Shown piece by piece: positions 12,901 to 24,532 of a stretch of 64,000 nt of DNA. Positions within the stretch are counted from its first letter, which is position 1. Every line of letters begins with the position of its first letter. The position numbers and the translations under genes are program-made. The notes below the pieces were generated by a model. The model worked only from the letters and a program-made list of their open reading frames with translations, searched no databases and had not been told where the DNA came from. Origin of the DNA: Ailanthus altissimus (lineage: Eukaryota > Streptophyta > Magnoliopsida > Sapindales > Simaroubaceae); contig OX327684.1 of assembly GCA_946807835.1 (NCBI GenBank), positions 14,532,501 through 14,596,500 on the forward strand. Reading direction: 5' to 3'.

Positions 12901-14506
12901 AATCGATTCAAAGACTCAAATGATTCTATATATGTCTAGTTTCATAGTCTCAAAATTCAAAACCAGAATAGAAGTACAATAATTTATAACATTTCCGGAT
13001 CAAGAGACTATTATGGACATACTTCTTCTTCTTCTCTTTCTCTCCCCTCTATTTCTCTCTTTTCTCTCTATAAAGGGGTGGCTTGACCCAAAATTGAGTA
13101 AATTAGTATTTAAAATGTGTATTTTTATATTAAGAGGCTAACTTTTAATATTTATAAATTAACCCCCAAAACTTTTAAAGTATTACAATTTGATCCCTAA
13201 AATAAATATAAAGTCTTGCAAATAAATCCAATACTAATGTATGTCCTTAATCTATACAAACAATACTAATAACAATACATAAATTAAGTATCATTCACAT
13301 ACAAATAAAATATGAATATTATACATATATATAAATTTTATTCTTTTCGGTGTTGGATAAGTGGTTACTACTCTATATCCCTGCACATCCAGGATATCAT
13401 AACGGAAGGACTATACGTATGCGTTGTAACCTCAGTTTGCATGGTTCAACACGCTGATTTGTATATCCGTAACGTATGCGTAGGGCATTGCTTACGGACT
13501 CATAGAATAGTTTCATTTGATGAATCGGGCGTAGGACCTAGGGAGTCCTGTGATATGGAGTGTACTCGTTGTGTACTAGGGCAGCGTGCCGGATTAAAGT
13601 ATTTAATTCAACAATACTCAGCAATACCACGGGAATACATGCATATCTGTATTTAAGTGTTAAATACATCAATTAGTTAATAATTGATATTTTCTAATTG
13701 TATAATGACACGTGACGTATTGTGAACCCTCAGTTGAGTTTTCCAAAGTGTGGAATTTGGTGGACCCACTAGGGGATAAACTTGGTAATTATTTATGAGG
13801 GGCAAAATGGTCATTTCACTTTGATTATTTAATGGTTAAATAATCAAAATATATCTCTTATTATATTATATAATATATTATTATATTATTATTTATATTA
13901 TATAATATATATTATATTATATATTATTATTTTATTATATATATATATATAAAGAAAGAGAGAGGGAGAAGGAGAGGGTGTGTGTAATTGTGGCCTTTTA
14001 GCCGAGAAAGAGAAAGAAGAAATAGAGAGGAAGAAGAGAAGGAGAAGAAGAAGAAAAAAAAGAAAAGAAAAATAGAAAAAATGAAATTGCTTTATTTTTT
14101 TCTATGCTTCCATTTGACGCAATGATGGATTGCTTCAAATTCTCCATTTCTAATCCTTTTGGAGAAAAGAATATAAAAACATACACTGACCATTTTTGAG
14201 TTTAAGAGTTAAATCCAGTACTGCGTATTGGGCTGCTATTCTAGCTCACCAAGCCCACCGTGTTGGTGATTAGAACTACACACGAGTTGGTCTCCATGCA
14301 GACTCCGAAGAAATACGTGTATAACGTTACACGTTGAGGTGAGTTCTCTATCATATAAATATATTAATATGATTAATATATTTTATTTATTGTATTTATT
14401 GCAAGTTTCACGCTTCCGTCAAACTTAAATATGTATTTGATATGTATTTAGGCAATAGACACAATTGTACATGCATGCACCAACGTGTCCTAGATCCTCG
14501 CCAATA
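9988..14506 (+). repeat. Copia-family solo LTR (LTR-C) split by a Tekay-like LTR
   Basis: The left part (9988-10951) starts TGTTAGGGTTGGTGCTTACG. The right part (13373-14506) resumes at the equivalent LTR position (CACATCCAGGATATCATAACGG) and ends CATGCATGCACC then CGCCAATA. The flanks GCTTA and GCTTC fit a 5 bp target duplication with one mismatch inside the TRIM array. No PBS or coding region follows, so it is a solo LTR. It contains an AT microsatellite at about 13857-13952 and purine-rich tracts to 14060. Confidence 0.85.
10952..13372 (+). mobile_element. Solo LTR of a Tekay/Del-like Ty3/gypsy element
   Basis: It begins TGTCACGTCCTAGACCTGA, the style of start known from Tekay/Del chromovirus LTRs. 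It has a TATAAAGGGG box near 13070 and ends near GTTACTACT. It is flanked by the 5 bp duplication CTATA (10947-10951 and 13373-13377). Removing it rejoins LTR-C seamlessly. No coding capacity is seen; short ORFs are chance. Family assignment rests on the remembered LTR start and general layout. Confidence 0.7.
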
Positions 14507-15351
14507 GCTTCTCTTCACTACTCATTAGGAACCTATTATCCACATGGCAATCTTTATCGAGACTCAAGACACGGGCTTTTCAGGGTTCACTTGGCTCGTA
14601 TTACTTATTATTATTAGAGGACCCATTACCCATGTGATAATCTTTATTGAGGTAATTTTAGGGCTTACATGCGAAAAAGAATTCAGGTATGCTCTAATAC
14701 AACTTATCACGAGTCGAGTGCTTACTATTAACCCAAAAAACTAGCCTGTTATGTAATGCTATATACTCGTCCATATATACGCAAGATCTATCGAATTTTT
14801 ATTCGATGCGGGATGTGACATTAGGCTTTAGGCCAGACTTTAATAAGGCCATCATGTAATTGGATGAGGGATAATGTCATGATCCACATCAAATAGAATT
14901 GAGTGAATCTTGGATATATGTGGGCGGGTGGGTCAATGGTAAGCACCCGATTAGTGATAAGTAGTATTAAAGCAAATTCAAAGTCTTTATACAGCCCTCA
15001 TACTCACCTTAATGGAGATTACCACATGGGTAGTGGGTCCTTAAAAAATAATGTGAATGAGTAATATGGGTTAAGTGGGCCCTAAATATTATATCTCTTA
15101 AGTCTCAATAAAAATTGTCACGTGTATAGTGAGCTCTTTGTGAGTAGCAAGGATAAGTAATACGAGTTAAGTTGACCCTTGATTTTAGGTCAGACTATGA
15201 TAAGGGCATCATGTATTTGAATGAGAGAGAATGTTACATCCCATATGAGATAGAAATCGAGGGAATCTTAGAAATATATAGACGGATATGTAATATTACC
15301 TAACAAGCTAATTTTTCGAGTTAATAACAAGCATCCAACCCATGATACTAA

Positions 15352-16079
15352 GTTTGGTTTGATCTATTAGAAAACAAACAATACCTCGGCAATGTGTATA
15401 TATCCTCAAAACCTCTAATCCATTCTATAAATAATAAATCTTTTTCCCATAAAATGTTAAAATATTCTCCACAAAACCTCTCTATTTTTTTTCCTTATTG
15501 AAGGAGTTTTTGACTTTGTTTCTTGTCAAACAAACAAAAAAAAGTAAAAACAAAACCCAAAAAAATAAAGAGTCAAAAACCTCAGCAATATGTATAGGTG
15601 AGGCTTTTGTTTCTCTAAGCCCCTTTTGCTATTTCTCTTTTCCTTTCACTTCATAAAGCACAAGCTCCCCTTTTGATTCACAGTATTTGCTAGTTCTTTT
15701 TTTTCCTTGACATGTGCAAATGTTTTTAGTTAGCTTCATCGTCTTTAGTGACAAAGTTGTGGACCCAAATGGATTATCTTTCTTTGGCAACAAAAAGAGG
15801 TATGGGTCATTTGCCTAATAGTTATGTGGTTTTGATTGTTGCAAATTTGGATCTATCATAGATTTAATTGAATTTCTTTTTTTGTCGGTTTAGAAGTTGA
15901 TTTTTAGTTTGAATTAAATTGAATTGAAAGCTGCATCGTTCAGTTTTACTTTACTATATTGAATTGGATCAAATTTTTTGATTCAATTAGGCTAGTTTTT
16001 TTAGTTCTTAAGAAATATGTCACCTCTACGTAAGAGGAAAATGAGCAATTCACCACTAAGATAACAAAGGTGATTCAAA
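15352..16079. other. Unassigned spacer between TRIM array and LINE
   Basis: No gene is recognised. The phrase ACCTC(A/G)GCAAT(A/G)TGTATA occurs twice (about 15383 and 15580). There are pyrimidine-rich stretches near 15595-15700. The segment 15870-16010 looks like a decayed AT-rich mobile element. Confidence 0.5.
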
Positions 16080-16089
16080 ATTTTTTACT

Positions 16090-17110
16090 TAGCAAAGTTA
16101 ACATTTTTATTACACATAGATGGCAAGAAAATTATTCTGCCAAACTTTGTTACATGAGAGTTGCAGAGTCATCTTTGCAAGTTTATGAGCTTGCACATTA
16201 CATGCTCTAGATATATATCTAAACTTTATATGCCTCTTAATCTCCTAGGAGTCTTGTATTTCTTTGATTATCTATTTGATTTCTTTTAAGGAGCCTACAT
16301 TTCCATTTACCATTTCTAACATCAAATTCTACACTAGTAACTCTCAAATTTAATCTTCCAATTAAGTGTAGTGCAATCTAATAACTTCTGCTTCTGCCAT
16401 CTCCACATATCCTCTAAACTCTATAGTGGATGTTGCCATAGCTATTGGAGCTCCCATTGCATTTGTTATCACAATGCCTAATCCCACTTTTCCACTCCTA
16501 AGATTTGTAGTTGCATCAATATTAACTCTACGCCATCCTGCAGGGAGAGCTTCATTATTCTTACTTGTTATAGGGTCTTGCTAATGACTTAGGCTCATTT
16601 TCTTGTTTTCATCAGACATGCTTGACTCTCGGTAGGATTCTACTTTGGTTAGTAGTCTATTTAAGTCTTTCATTTTTCTTATTGCTATAAAGGTATTCCT
16701 TATTCGCCAACTTGCCTATAAAATCATAGCTAGTTTGCTTATTTCTTCTTTAGTTATGCTTGTTGTGGCCTGTTGAACAAAATCCAACATCTCTATATTC
16801 TGAATATTCTTTATCAGTTCAGCAAACTGCAAGACACTCTGTAGCTGTTTAGCTTCTTTGCATTTAACTAGTGCATGAAAACTATTTTTTACTCTTAAGA
16901 CATCTGTTGTAGGTTGTACTGTCAACAACCGTCTTCCTAAATAAGTTAGTTATTGTGGGTAGCAAATTTGATACTGCTCTTTACAAGAAGATTTTCACTT
17001 TGGATGGAATTTGTGTACTCTTTAGTATTTTCTACCATTTCTCCATTGTATTTGAGGACCTTACATCCAAAGTGAATTTCCCCCTACAGCCATATTGATG
17101 AGAACTAGGT
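16090..17110 (-). pseudogene. LINE zf-RVT and RNase H domains
   Basis: The minus strand around 17050-16930 reads IPSKVKIFLWRAVSN, the typical start of the zf-RVT region. Then 16928-16716 gives FHALVKCKEAKQLQ. RNase H begins near 16560 with EALPAGWRRVNIDA and continues LRSGKVGLGIVITNAMGAP, MATSTIEFRGYVEMAEAEV. The first catalytic aspartate (NIDA) and the E of AEAEV are present. A frameshift and a stop follow, near 16380. Confidence 0.8.
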
Positions 17111-17148
17111 TGCCAAAAAAATCACAAGGTCCATTGGACATCCATATG

Positions 17149-17690
17149 TGATGGGGAACAACAGAACAACAGCCTGTGTGATATGAAGTCTCAATATTGA
17201 TAGTTGTTAGTAGTTATAAGTTACTATTAATTATTGTAATAAGTGCTAGCATTCCAAGTGCCTAGTTTATTAGTAGTAGTTGGTAGTTAGTAGTTAGTAG
17301 TTTTAAGTTTTCATTAATTGTTGTAATAAGTACTAGAATCTTAAGTGCCTAAATCATTGATATTAGTTGGTAGTTAGTAGTTATAAGTTGTCATTAGTTG
17401 CTGTAATAAATGCTAGATATCCCAAGAGGTCTCTATAAATATATGAGAGATGAGGAAGAATGAAAATAGAATTCATAATATTAATGTTGAGAGTTTTCTC
17501 TTAAGTTTTTCAAAGAACTTTTATTAGAACTTATCAAGATTTCATCTTGTGGCGTTCTTTTAGACTTATCACTCACAATTTCTCATCTATCTTGAGTGTG
17601 GCATCTACTATCTTCTTATATCTCTAGTTCTTATCTTTGATAGATAACAGGTCAAGGTTCTTATTTTTGTTTATATAAAAATATGAATTA
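17149..17690 (+). mobile_element. Probable small solo LTR inserted in the LINE
   Basis: It starts TGATGGGGAACAACAGAAC and interrupts the LINE reading frame between RT and zf-RVT. It contains three ~75 bp repeats and a TATA box (CTCTATAAATATATGAG near 17431) followed by leader-like text, the layout of a copia-type LTR. The right border is uncertain: either near GATAGATAACA (17652) or, if ATATG is the target duplication (17144-17148), near 17682. No coding region. Confidence 0.5.
17195..17425 (+). repeat. Three ~75 bp tandem repeats upstream of a TATA box
   Basis: Each unit has TAGTTGGTAGTTAGTAGTTA-like text, then CATTA-TTG-TGTAATAAGTGCTAG, then AAGTGCCTA. The array ends about 10 bp before the TATA box of the surrounding LTR-like sequence, where repeated enhancer units are common in plant LTRs. 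Confidence 0.75.
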
Positions 17691-18399
17691 GAACGATCCA
17701 TGGGCAAAGGAACCTCATTGAGTGTTAGGTCTCACTTTTCTTTGTGAGGTTCACCTCACACATAATGTTCACTTCTAATTGTGTAGATGCCTCTTTTATC
17801 ATAATGGTAGTACTTTTATCTTCCATCTTTGTTTGGGGTAGGTGTATCTCAAGTATTTCCTTTGCATCCTCTTTTCTAAAATGGTTATTTGTTACATCTT
17901 TCTTCTATTTGTTTTCCTCATTTACCAACAACTTAGCTTTACTTTTCTTGGGCAGCAACTTGGAGATATAAGTTTCAGAGTTAGTCCCTTTAAAAGCCAA
18001 TTGCTACTATATATTCCAACATTATAACCTTTTTCTATTAGCCATCGAATTCCCTTTTGTAGAAGTTATCTTCCCCATAAGATACTTCTTTACACATATG
18101 ATGGATTTATTCCCATCTTGGCCTATAAAAAATGATTGTTCTTAAAGTACTTAACCTTAAGGACCATTATTGTTAGTGATTCAGGAAAAATTGTAAGAGT
18201 CTCCATCCTTATTTTTTAATGCTTGGTGGAAACATACAAAATTTTAAACCTCAAGCTCTCTTTGCTCTTTTGTTGACATAGTCTTCTCTAGCTAGCCTAG
18301 TGAATTCTTCTATTCTATGCATTTTTCTTTCCCTACCAGAATAATCTAGTTATCATTCTTTGCATATCTTCATATAAACTTTCAGAGAGTCTACAGATA

Positions 18400-19500
18400 C
18401 TCATGGCATACGTGGGAATTGCCTAAATGGCAATCCACATGGCATAACTTCTCATGCCAACCATCTAACTTAGTAGCTACCTTCAATTTGGTCTCACTAA
18501 AAAAATTACTTCTTGTTTCTTCCAACCATAAATGGCAATCCCAAATATTTTTCTGTATTAAGACCTTATTTAACTAGAATATATCTCTCATGGTCTGTAC
18601 CTGATTTCTGGTCACATTTGGGCGAAAAAGATGGAGGATTTCTCATAATCAAACATCTGTCTTAATGTTGCCCTATAGTATTCAAACATTTGCTTGAGAT
18701 TTCTACACCCTTGAGTTATGGCCTTTATGCATATAAGGATGTCATTTGAGAATAAGAGATGAGATATTGATAGTGCAGATGTAATTGGATCCATTTTATT
18801 CTTCTTTCCCTTTCTGTCTTGTGTATAAGTGCTGACATTACTTCAACACAGATGATGAACAAATATGGTGAAAGTGTGGCAACCTTGTCTCAGCCATCTA
18901 CTAGTTTTAAAATTACCTCTGACAGTTTCATTGAGCAGTATGGAGGAGAATGAAGAGGTGATACATCTTATAATCAATTGAATCTATTACTGATCAAAAT
19001 AAACTTTCCCATGATGTTTTCAAGAAATTTCCATTCGATCATGTCATATGCTTTGCTTATGTTCAGCTTAAGTGCAACAAAACCTTACCTTGTTTTTTAT
19101 AAATGTTTTTATTAATAATTTTATGTAAGTACTCTAACTGAAGATGATATTATCACTTATCAATCAATTAGGTATAAATGCATTTTGATTAGAAGAGATA
19201 ATATAATCCATAATCTTTTTTAATCTATTAGTTAGAGCTTTAAGTAATAAACTATATATTACATTACATAGGCTTATTGGCCTAAACTCATTTAGTTTTA
19301 GGTATTTTGAAACTTTGGGATCAAGGTAATAATGGTATGATTTAGGGATTGATTATTACCTCATTGGTTCAAGACTTCCAGACATGCTTTCATAATGTCA
19401 TCACCAATTTATCCCTAGTGTTTATTGTAGAACCCTACTGTTAGGCCATCTGGACCCGGGGCCTTTAAGAGGTGGACTGCTAGACAACACTTATGATTTC
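18400..19500 (-). pseudogene. LINE reverse transcriptase remnant
   Basis: The minus strand gives AYDMIEWKFLENIMGKF near 19050-18980, and, at 18794-18612, ISHLLFSNDILICIKA followed by EKSSIFFAQM. This corresponds to the L1 block ISHLLFADDSLIF: the catalytic A-D-D has become S-N-D. GLPFMVGRNKK near 18540 matches the conserved Y-L-G-L-P box. Many stops and frameshifts are present. Confidence 0.82.
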
Positions 19501-19799
19501 TTCTCTTATAAAAGTTTTCCTTAACTCTTCAATCATATTTTTTGTCACTATTAGATTCATCCATTCGATTGCTTCAGTTCTTTATTTTAGGATAGGGTTT
19601 ATTGATTCAAACAGCTTAAGAAAATAGTTGCTCAGAATTTGCTTCATTCCTTGCTCATCCTCAATCCAATTACCATTTTCATTCAAAAGTCCCCTTATTA
19701 TATTCTTTCTTTTCCTGCTACTTGTTTTTTCATGAAAAAACTTTGTGTTTCGGTCTCTTTCCTTTAGCTAATTCGTTTTGGATCTATATTTCCTATATA

Positions 19800-20860
19800 T
19801 CTCTTCCTTATGAAGCAAGTTGTTTATTTTCCTTTCTTTTTGTTGAATATTATTTTTTTGATTCATACTGTTTATGAGAATTCTTACTATGCTAAAGCTT
19901 TTTCATTAAATTCTGTAGTCTTATTTTTCTTCCCCTAAATTTCTTTCTATTCTAGGCTTTCAAGGCACTATTTGTGTTTTCTATTTTCAAGCAAAACTTT
20001 TAACTGGCCCATAATTTGAATCTCTCTAGCTATTCTATCCCTATTAGACTACTTCTTTTCATCTAGCATGTAAGTTCCATATATTTTTATAATGGAACCT
20101 AGACCATTCTCTCAGCCTTCTTTTCGTCCAAACTTACTCTTCCATGCTTCAAGCATAATTGGATGGTGATTAGAGCCCGTAGTTGCTAGGTATTTTATTT
20201 CATATCTGCTATAGCAATTGTACCACTCTTCATTGTAGAGAAATTTATCCAACCTCCATTCAATCAATCTTATTCCATACATTTTATTTGACTAGGTGTA
20301 TGGAAAACCTTCCCAACCCATATCAATTAATCTATTGATTTTAATTGTCTCTCTAAAGTCCTTAATAGAAACCATGTTTCTTAAAAAGCCTTTTTTTTTC
20401 TCTTCCACCTCTAACAATTCATTAAAGTCTCCATAGCAAACCTAGGGTAATTGAGTAATGCTAGCCTTTTGATTAGCTTTCATGTATGTTTCTAGTAATC
20501 ATACACTCTAGTGAATCTAATCTTTTGTATCTTCCCTTTGAATAATTACATTAATGTGGCATTTGCTATATGACATGACTCTAACATTTGTGTCATTGTT
20601 CCACATGATTGCCACTCTATCCTTTAAACCTTATTTACTTATTGCAAGACAATTTTCATATCTCAATCTTCCCTAATCTACCTTATTTGATTTTTCTTTA
20701 GCTTTAATTCACATAAAAAGACAACGTAAGGTTTATTCATTTAGAGAACTTTACTAAAAGCTTAGAATGTTCAAGGGTTCCCCAAACCTCGAACATTTTA
20801 GCTTAAAATCCTCATAATTCTTGGCGTAGCTGGTGCAGCCTCTGCTATCATTGACAAATT
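19800..20860 (-). pseudogene. LINE endonuclease remnant
   Basis: Near 20860-20700 the minus strand spells a broken version of the L1 endonuclease start: the text around NYEDFKLKCSRFGEP corresponds to W-N-C-R-G-L-G-N-P, and CELKLKKNQI to the next block. The region then decays towards the RT domain. Confidence 0.65.
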
Positions 20861-20869
20861 GTGTTCCCC

Positions 20870-21998
20870 ATTTTTCAATTTTTCCAAACAACATTCACAT
20901 TCCATAATTGAATCAGATGACCATTAACCAGTTTAAAAGTTTCCTCTTTTCTTCAATAGGCAGTCTGAATGAACTCCCTTTCTTTTCTTTTGTATGCAGT
21001 GGACTTTCTTTTCTTTTGTTCCAAGCCTGGCTTCCTAGCTAATAACTTTATTTATAATTTTTTAAAGCTATTTAGGCCCAATTCGCTAGCGATATCTTAA
21101 TAGGCTTTTACTTTGAGAGACATTTCACTACCCAATTGTATCTTTATTTCCCTCACCATTTTCCCACATACTTTATCTTTAAATCTTTATAGTTTTTTCC
21201 TCGTTTTCTTTTTTTCTCCTTATTTGGTAACAACTGCATTATTCCTTACATTAATGCTCTATTTAGTTCATTTTTCCTTCTTTATATTGTCCTATAGCTC
21301 TTTGTTAATCAACATTCCATCTTATATCTTATTAATGAGCTTTGAAATTTCCCTCTAGCCATCTGCTCTATCCAAGTAGGTATAGGTTCTTCTTCTTATG
21401 GGTTTGGGTCTCTTTTTGAGTTTAGGTCATCTTCTACTTCTATTTTTTTTCCATTAATCTAATTTGAACTTTCTTCACCATTATTATCTATACTTGTTGC
21501 CCATTTTTCATTCATTTTTGGTTTTTAACTAGTATCACTTTCATTTTTCTTTTAAACTTTTTTCTTCTCCTATATTTATTGTATCTTTTCCTCTATAACC
21601 TCTGCTTTCAAACAACTTCCATAAGCAAAATCATGCTCCCTTGTTTCCACTATCTTTGGATTCCTTCCTTTTTTTTTTTTAATTGTGTTTCTTCTTCAGT
21701 CTAAACTCCTCACATTCTCTAAATGTATGCTTGATCTTCCCACATTAGTAGCAAAAGTTTAGGAGTCTTTTTTGTGTGCAGTATGTGCATTATCACTTCA
21801 TCATTTACCTTATTCAATCCTACTTTTATGAATCTTCACAGTGGTTTTGAGATATATCTCTTCACTTTAACTCTTGTAAATTTTCGTATGCAACTCCTTT
21901 ATTCAACTAACGTAATTTTCTCTAGTTGAACCATACTCCTATGCATGCATAAGATTAGAATATTGTGGATCTGAATCCAAAAGGATGCATGGCATAAT
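20870..21998 (-). pseudogene. LINE ORF1 C-terminal half with CCHC knuckle
   Basis: On the minus strand, near 21755-21705, FCY-x-CGKIKHTFRECEEF matches the CCHC zinc knuckle of plant L1 ORF1; one residue is a stop. Upstream, near 21895-21830, VKVKRYISKPL-RFIKVG is the stretch that normally precedes the knuckle. Near 21985-21940 the text matches PFW-IQIHNI-I-CMH, the end of a DUF4283-type domain. Copia-2 inserted exactly here and moved the N-terminal half to 31184-31690. Confidence 0.75.
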
Positions 21999-23754
21999 TG
22001 TTAGGAATGGAGTTTACATGCCAATTTAATTGTTGTATTGATTTTTATGTATTAATGTTTATACAATCAATATTTCTATTTAATCGTTAATTACTAATTA
22101 TATAGTAATGGGCTTGTAACCTTTTCAGAAATTATAGATTTAAAAGAGTTTAGATCTGATTCAAAGGAGTTTAGGTCAATGCTAATAGTTAGCAATTCTA
22201 AGAGTTAGAACCTTGTTTGAAATAGGGATAAAAACCTGGGAATATATTAGTAATGACATAATTGTAAGGAGTTACAAATGGTGCTAAGAATGTTATTATA
22301 CAGTATGTTCTTGAAAACCTCGTTCCTAATCTATGGTTGTCAACACGGGTCGACAGGTATTCCTTCTAAATCAATATGTGTCTATATCTAAATTGTTCAG
22401 ATGGTTAGTCTTAACAGAATATGGGCTTAGCGAAAGCCTGTATAGGCATGCAAGTATTCAGTAAGGACTAGATACTGAACAGACTTAATGAGGACCTCTA
22501 ATAGACATCCTATAAAGTCATCAATGGAGGATCTTCTCGAGTTGAGTAGTATTCATGGTCCTTTAACTTGAGCGTCATGGTGGACTTATGAGTGATTTGC
22601 CATGCTTTAATTCCATGCATGTCGAAGACCTTTCATGCCTGACCTTTGGGTGTTGTTGGGTATGACTTAATACTTATAAAGTTTAGTGTGTATAGATATG
22701 GGATTTGTCAACTCATAAGAGTGAGTTGTATATCCGGATGCTCTGAGATTGTATTTTAAGAAGTCTTATGGCCATAAGCAGAAACCCTAGAAAAGAGTTT
22801 TTTTTATAGGATTAAATAATATCATAAAAGAGTTTACGGATATTATTTAAAGAAATACGACTTTGAAGATAAGTTCATGGTCGAGTATTGATAGGGTTTC
22901 ATATATACTATTATTTTCATTCTCTCAAAGTTAGATTTTGCTCTAAATTAATGAGTATTGGCTATTTATTTGAGGTTATTAATAAATTATAGGTTTTCAA
23001 CACCACAACGTGAAGATATTAGGGAAATCAAACGTAAAATGAAGAAAATAGAATATTTGGGCTAGTGCCACAGCGCCTAAGTTAGAGAGTACAGCATCGT
23101 GATACCTAGTAAAAAAATCATCAATATCCTTTCTAAGGTCTGAGTGCTGCAATGCCCATTAGCCAACACTGCGGCATCCATGTGACTAAAGAAATACTAT
23201 CTTTTTAAGTCCTAATACAACTTGAAGTTGAAGCTACAAGGTCTTAGGGTTACAAAGACCTATAAAAAGGCAATTTTTGACAGCCAAAGAGGAAGGCGAC
23301 ATGAAAATAACAGAGCAAACACAAAACATCTTTCAAGAGAGAGTTATCAAGAAGATTAAAAGCAAGGATTGCACAATAAGCAAAGGGGAAGAAGAAAAAA
23401 TTCTTGGGGGTATCATTTTGTGTTATTATTTTCATCTTTTCTACTTGATATCTTTCTTAATCATGTCTTTAATTCATTGTTTTAATATTTTTAGATTCAT
23501 TATGAACTGAATTTTATTGATCTAAAGTTAGAATTTTGAACTTAATATATATTTGGATAGTATTAATTCTCTTAGTTTATGAACTTAATAAATTAGATTG
23601 ATTCATTCTGTCTTGTGTTTAATACTTCTTTATATTTGACCAATATAATGATTGTTCAAGGACCATAATAAACTCGATCAAGAAATTTATGTGTTTAACC
23701 TAGGATAATTTCATACATGATCATAGGGTAACAACTATGAGTTCCATATAGGAT

Positions 23755-24532
23755 TAGGGATGGTAGTGGAATGGGTTTGGAATGGATACCCCTAAACTTG
23801 TATCCACATTTGCTTCAAAAATAAAATATCAAATCCTTTCCAAATTCGTTACAGATTTGAAGTTTCAATACCAAGCCTTCTCTAACTGTATGTGCTCAGT
23901 ACCAAACCCAAAATAGATTATTCGTGGATTTTAAGCGAGTTTAGTAATAAGTACATAATGCTTAGCATTCGTTTTAGGACCGAACGCTAAAAGTACTTTT
24001 AGCACGTGTGCTAGATGTGTATGCTAAGCACACAACGTTGTGCTTCTAGTACGTTTTAGGAGGAGTGCACGTTAAGCATGCAACACTTAGCATGCTTAGT
24101 AATAGAGAGTTCTAAAAGTGTGCAACATTGTACGCTTAGTGTGCTTCACGCTAAGCATGTAACGTTGCGCCTCTTGTGCTTAATATGCATGCTAGAAGCA
24201 TATACTAAGTGCGCAATTAGCACTTAGTACACGTGTTAGGAACCCATGCTAAGTGTACAACATGGCTCCTAGTACGCATGCTAAGCGCGTTAGGTATGCA
24301 ATATGTAACATATTTCTTTTTTATTTTCTCTAAAAAATTAAGAAAACAAATGTAGTATTTGTGGATACTTGTTGCTGGTATCCGTAGATTTTTTTATCAA
24401 ACCCATATCTATCCCAAATCTATTTCGGGTTTTTTGTATAGCAAACTCGTGTCAAACATGCTTCAAATAGTACCAAATTCTTTCTAATACGGGCGGATTT
24501 TAGCTGGTTTACGAGTAATTTTGCCATCCTTA
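23755..24532. mobile_element. Non-autonomous hAT element (MITE)
   Basis: The left end TAGGGATGGTAG and the inverted right end TAAGGATGGCAA match at 9 of 12 positions and match the common plant hAT terminus TAGGGATGGCAA. An 8 bp target duplication flanks it with one mismatch: TATAGGAT (23747-23754) and TGTAGGAT (24533-24540). It is 778 bp long and has no transposase coding. The related LTR at 48561-49976 lacks it at the same place, which confirms the insertion. The interior (23950-24310) is built from repeated CTAAGC/GCTTAG words. Confidence 0.88.
23950..24310. repeat. CTAAGC/GCTTAG palindrome-rich array inside the hAT MITE
   Basis: About 360 bp consist of short words such as GCTAAGCACACAACGTTGTG, CTTAGCATGCTTAG and TGCTAAGC in both orientations, mixed with ACGTGTGCTAG. 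The words are self-complementary, so the single strand could fold extensively. Subterminal transposase-binding repeats are known for hAT elements, but this array is internal and dense. Confidence 0.75.

Larger units (their letters stand above)
9056..15351. mobile_element. TRIM-like miniature LTR retrotransposon array, tandem and inverted
   Basis: On the minus strand a short LTR (TGTCACATC start, about 118 bp) is followed by a Met-type PBS (TGGTATTAGAGC at 9820-9809), about 250-275 bp of non-coding internal sequence, a purine tract (for example AAATGGGAAAGAA) and another LTR. LTR copies on the minus strand: 9056-9175, 9428-9545, 9821-9938, 14703-14820. At 14820/14821 the orientation flips, and plus-strand copies follow at 14875-14961 and 15232-15351. 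LTR, PBS and PPT without coding capacity in a ~0.5 kb unit is the TRIM architecture. Adjacent units share LTRs, which is typical of unequal recombination. A copia LTR (9988-14506) split the third internal region. Confidence 0.8.
16080..21998 (-). mobile_element. Decayed plant L1-type LINE (3' portion, main segment)
   Basis: The minus strand reads, from high to low coordinates: ORF1 C-terminal half with a zinc knuckle (21750-21710), endonuclease start (about 20860-20700), reverse transcriptase (about 19500-18400), zf-RVT region (17100-16700) and RNase H (16560-16090). All are broken by many stops and frameshifts. The 5' end continues at 31184-31690, after copia-2. ORF1, EN, RT, zf-RVT and RNase H in this order is the plant L1 layout. 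A separate LTR-like insertion sits at 17149-17690. Confidence 0.82.

Noticed and set aside
13312..13656. Open frame of 114 codons spanning the right edge of the Tekay-like LTR
   Set aside because: It crosses from one LTR into another and matches only LTR consensus text; no protein features.
9056..15351. Cassandra-type TRIM with 5S rRNA in the LTR
   Set aside because: The LTR is only about 118 bp and shows no 5S promoter boxes that I can see.
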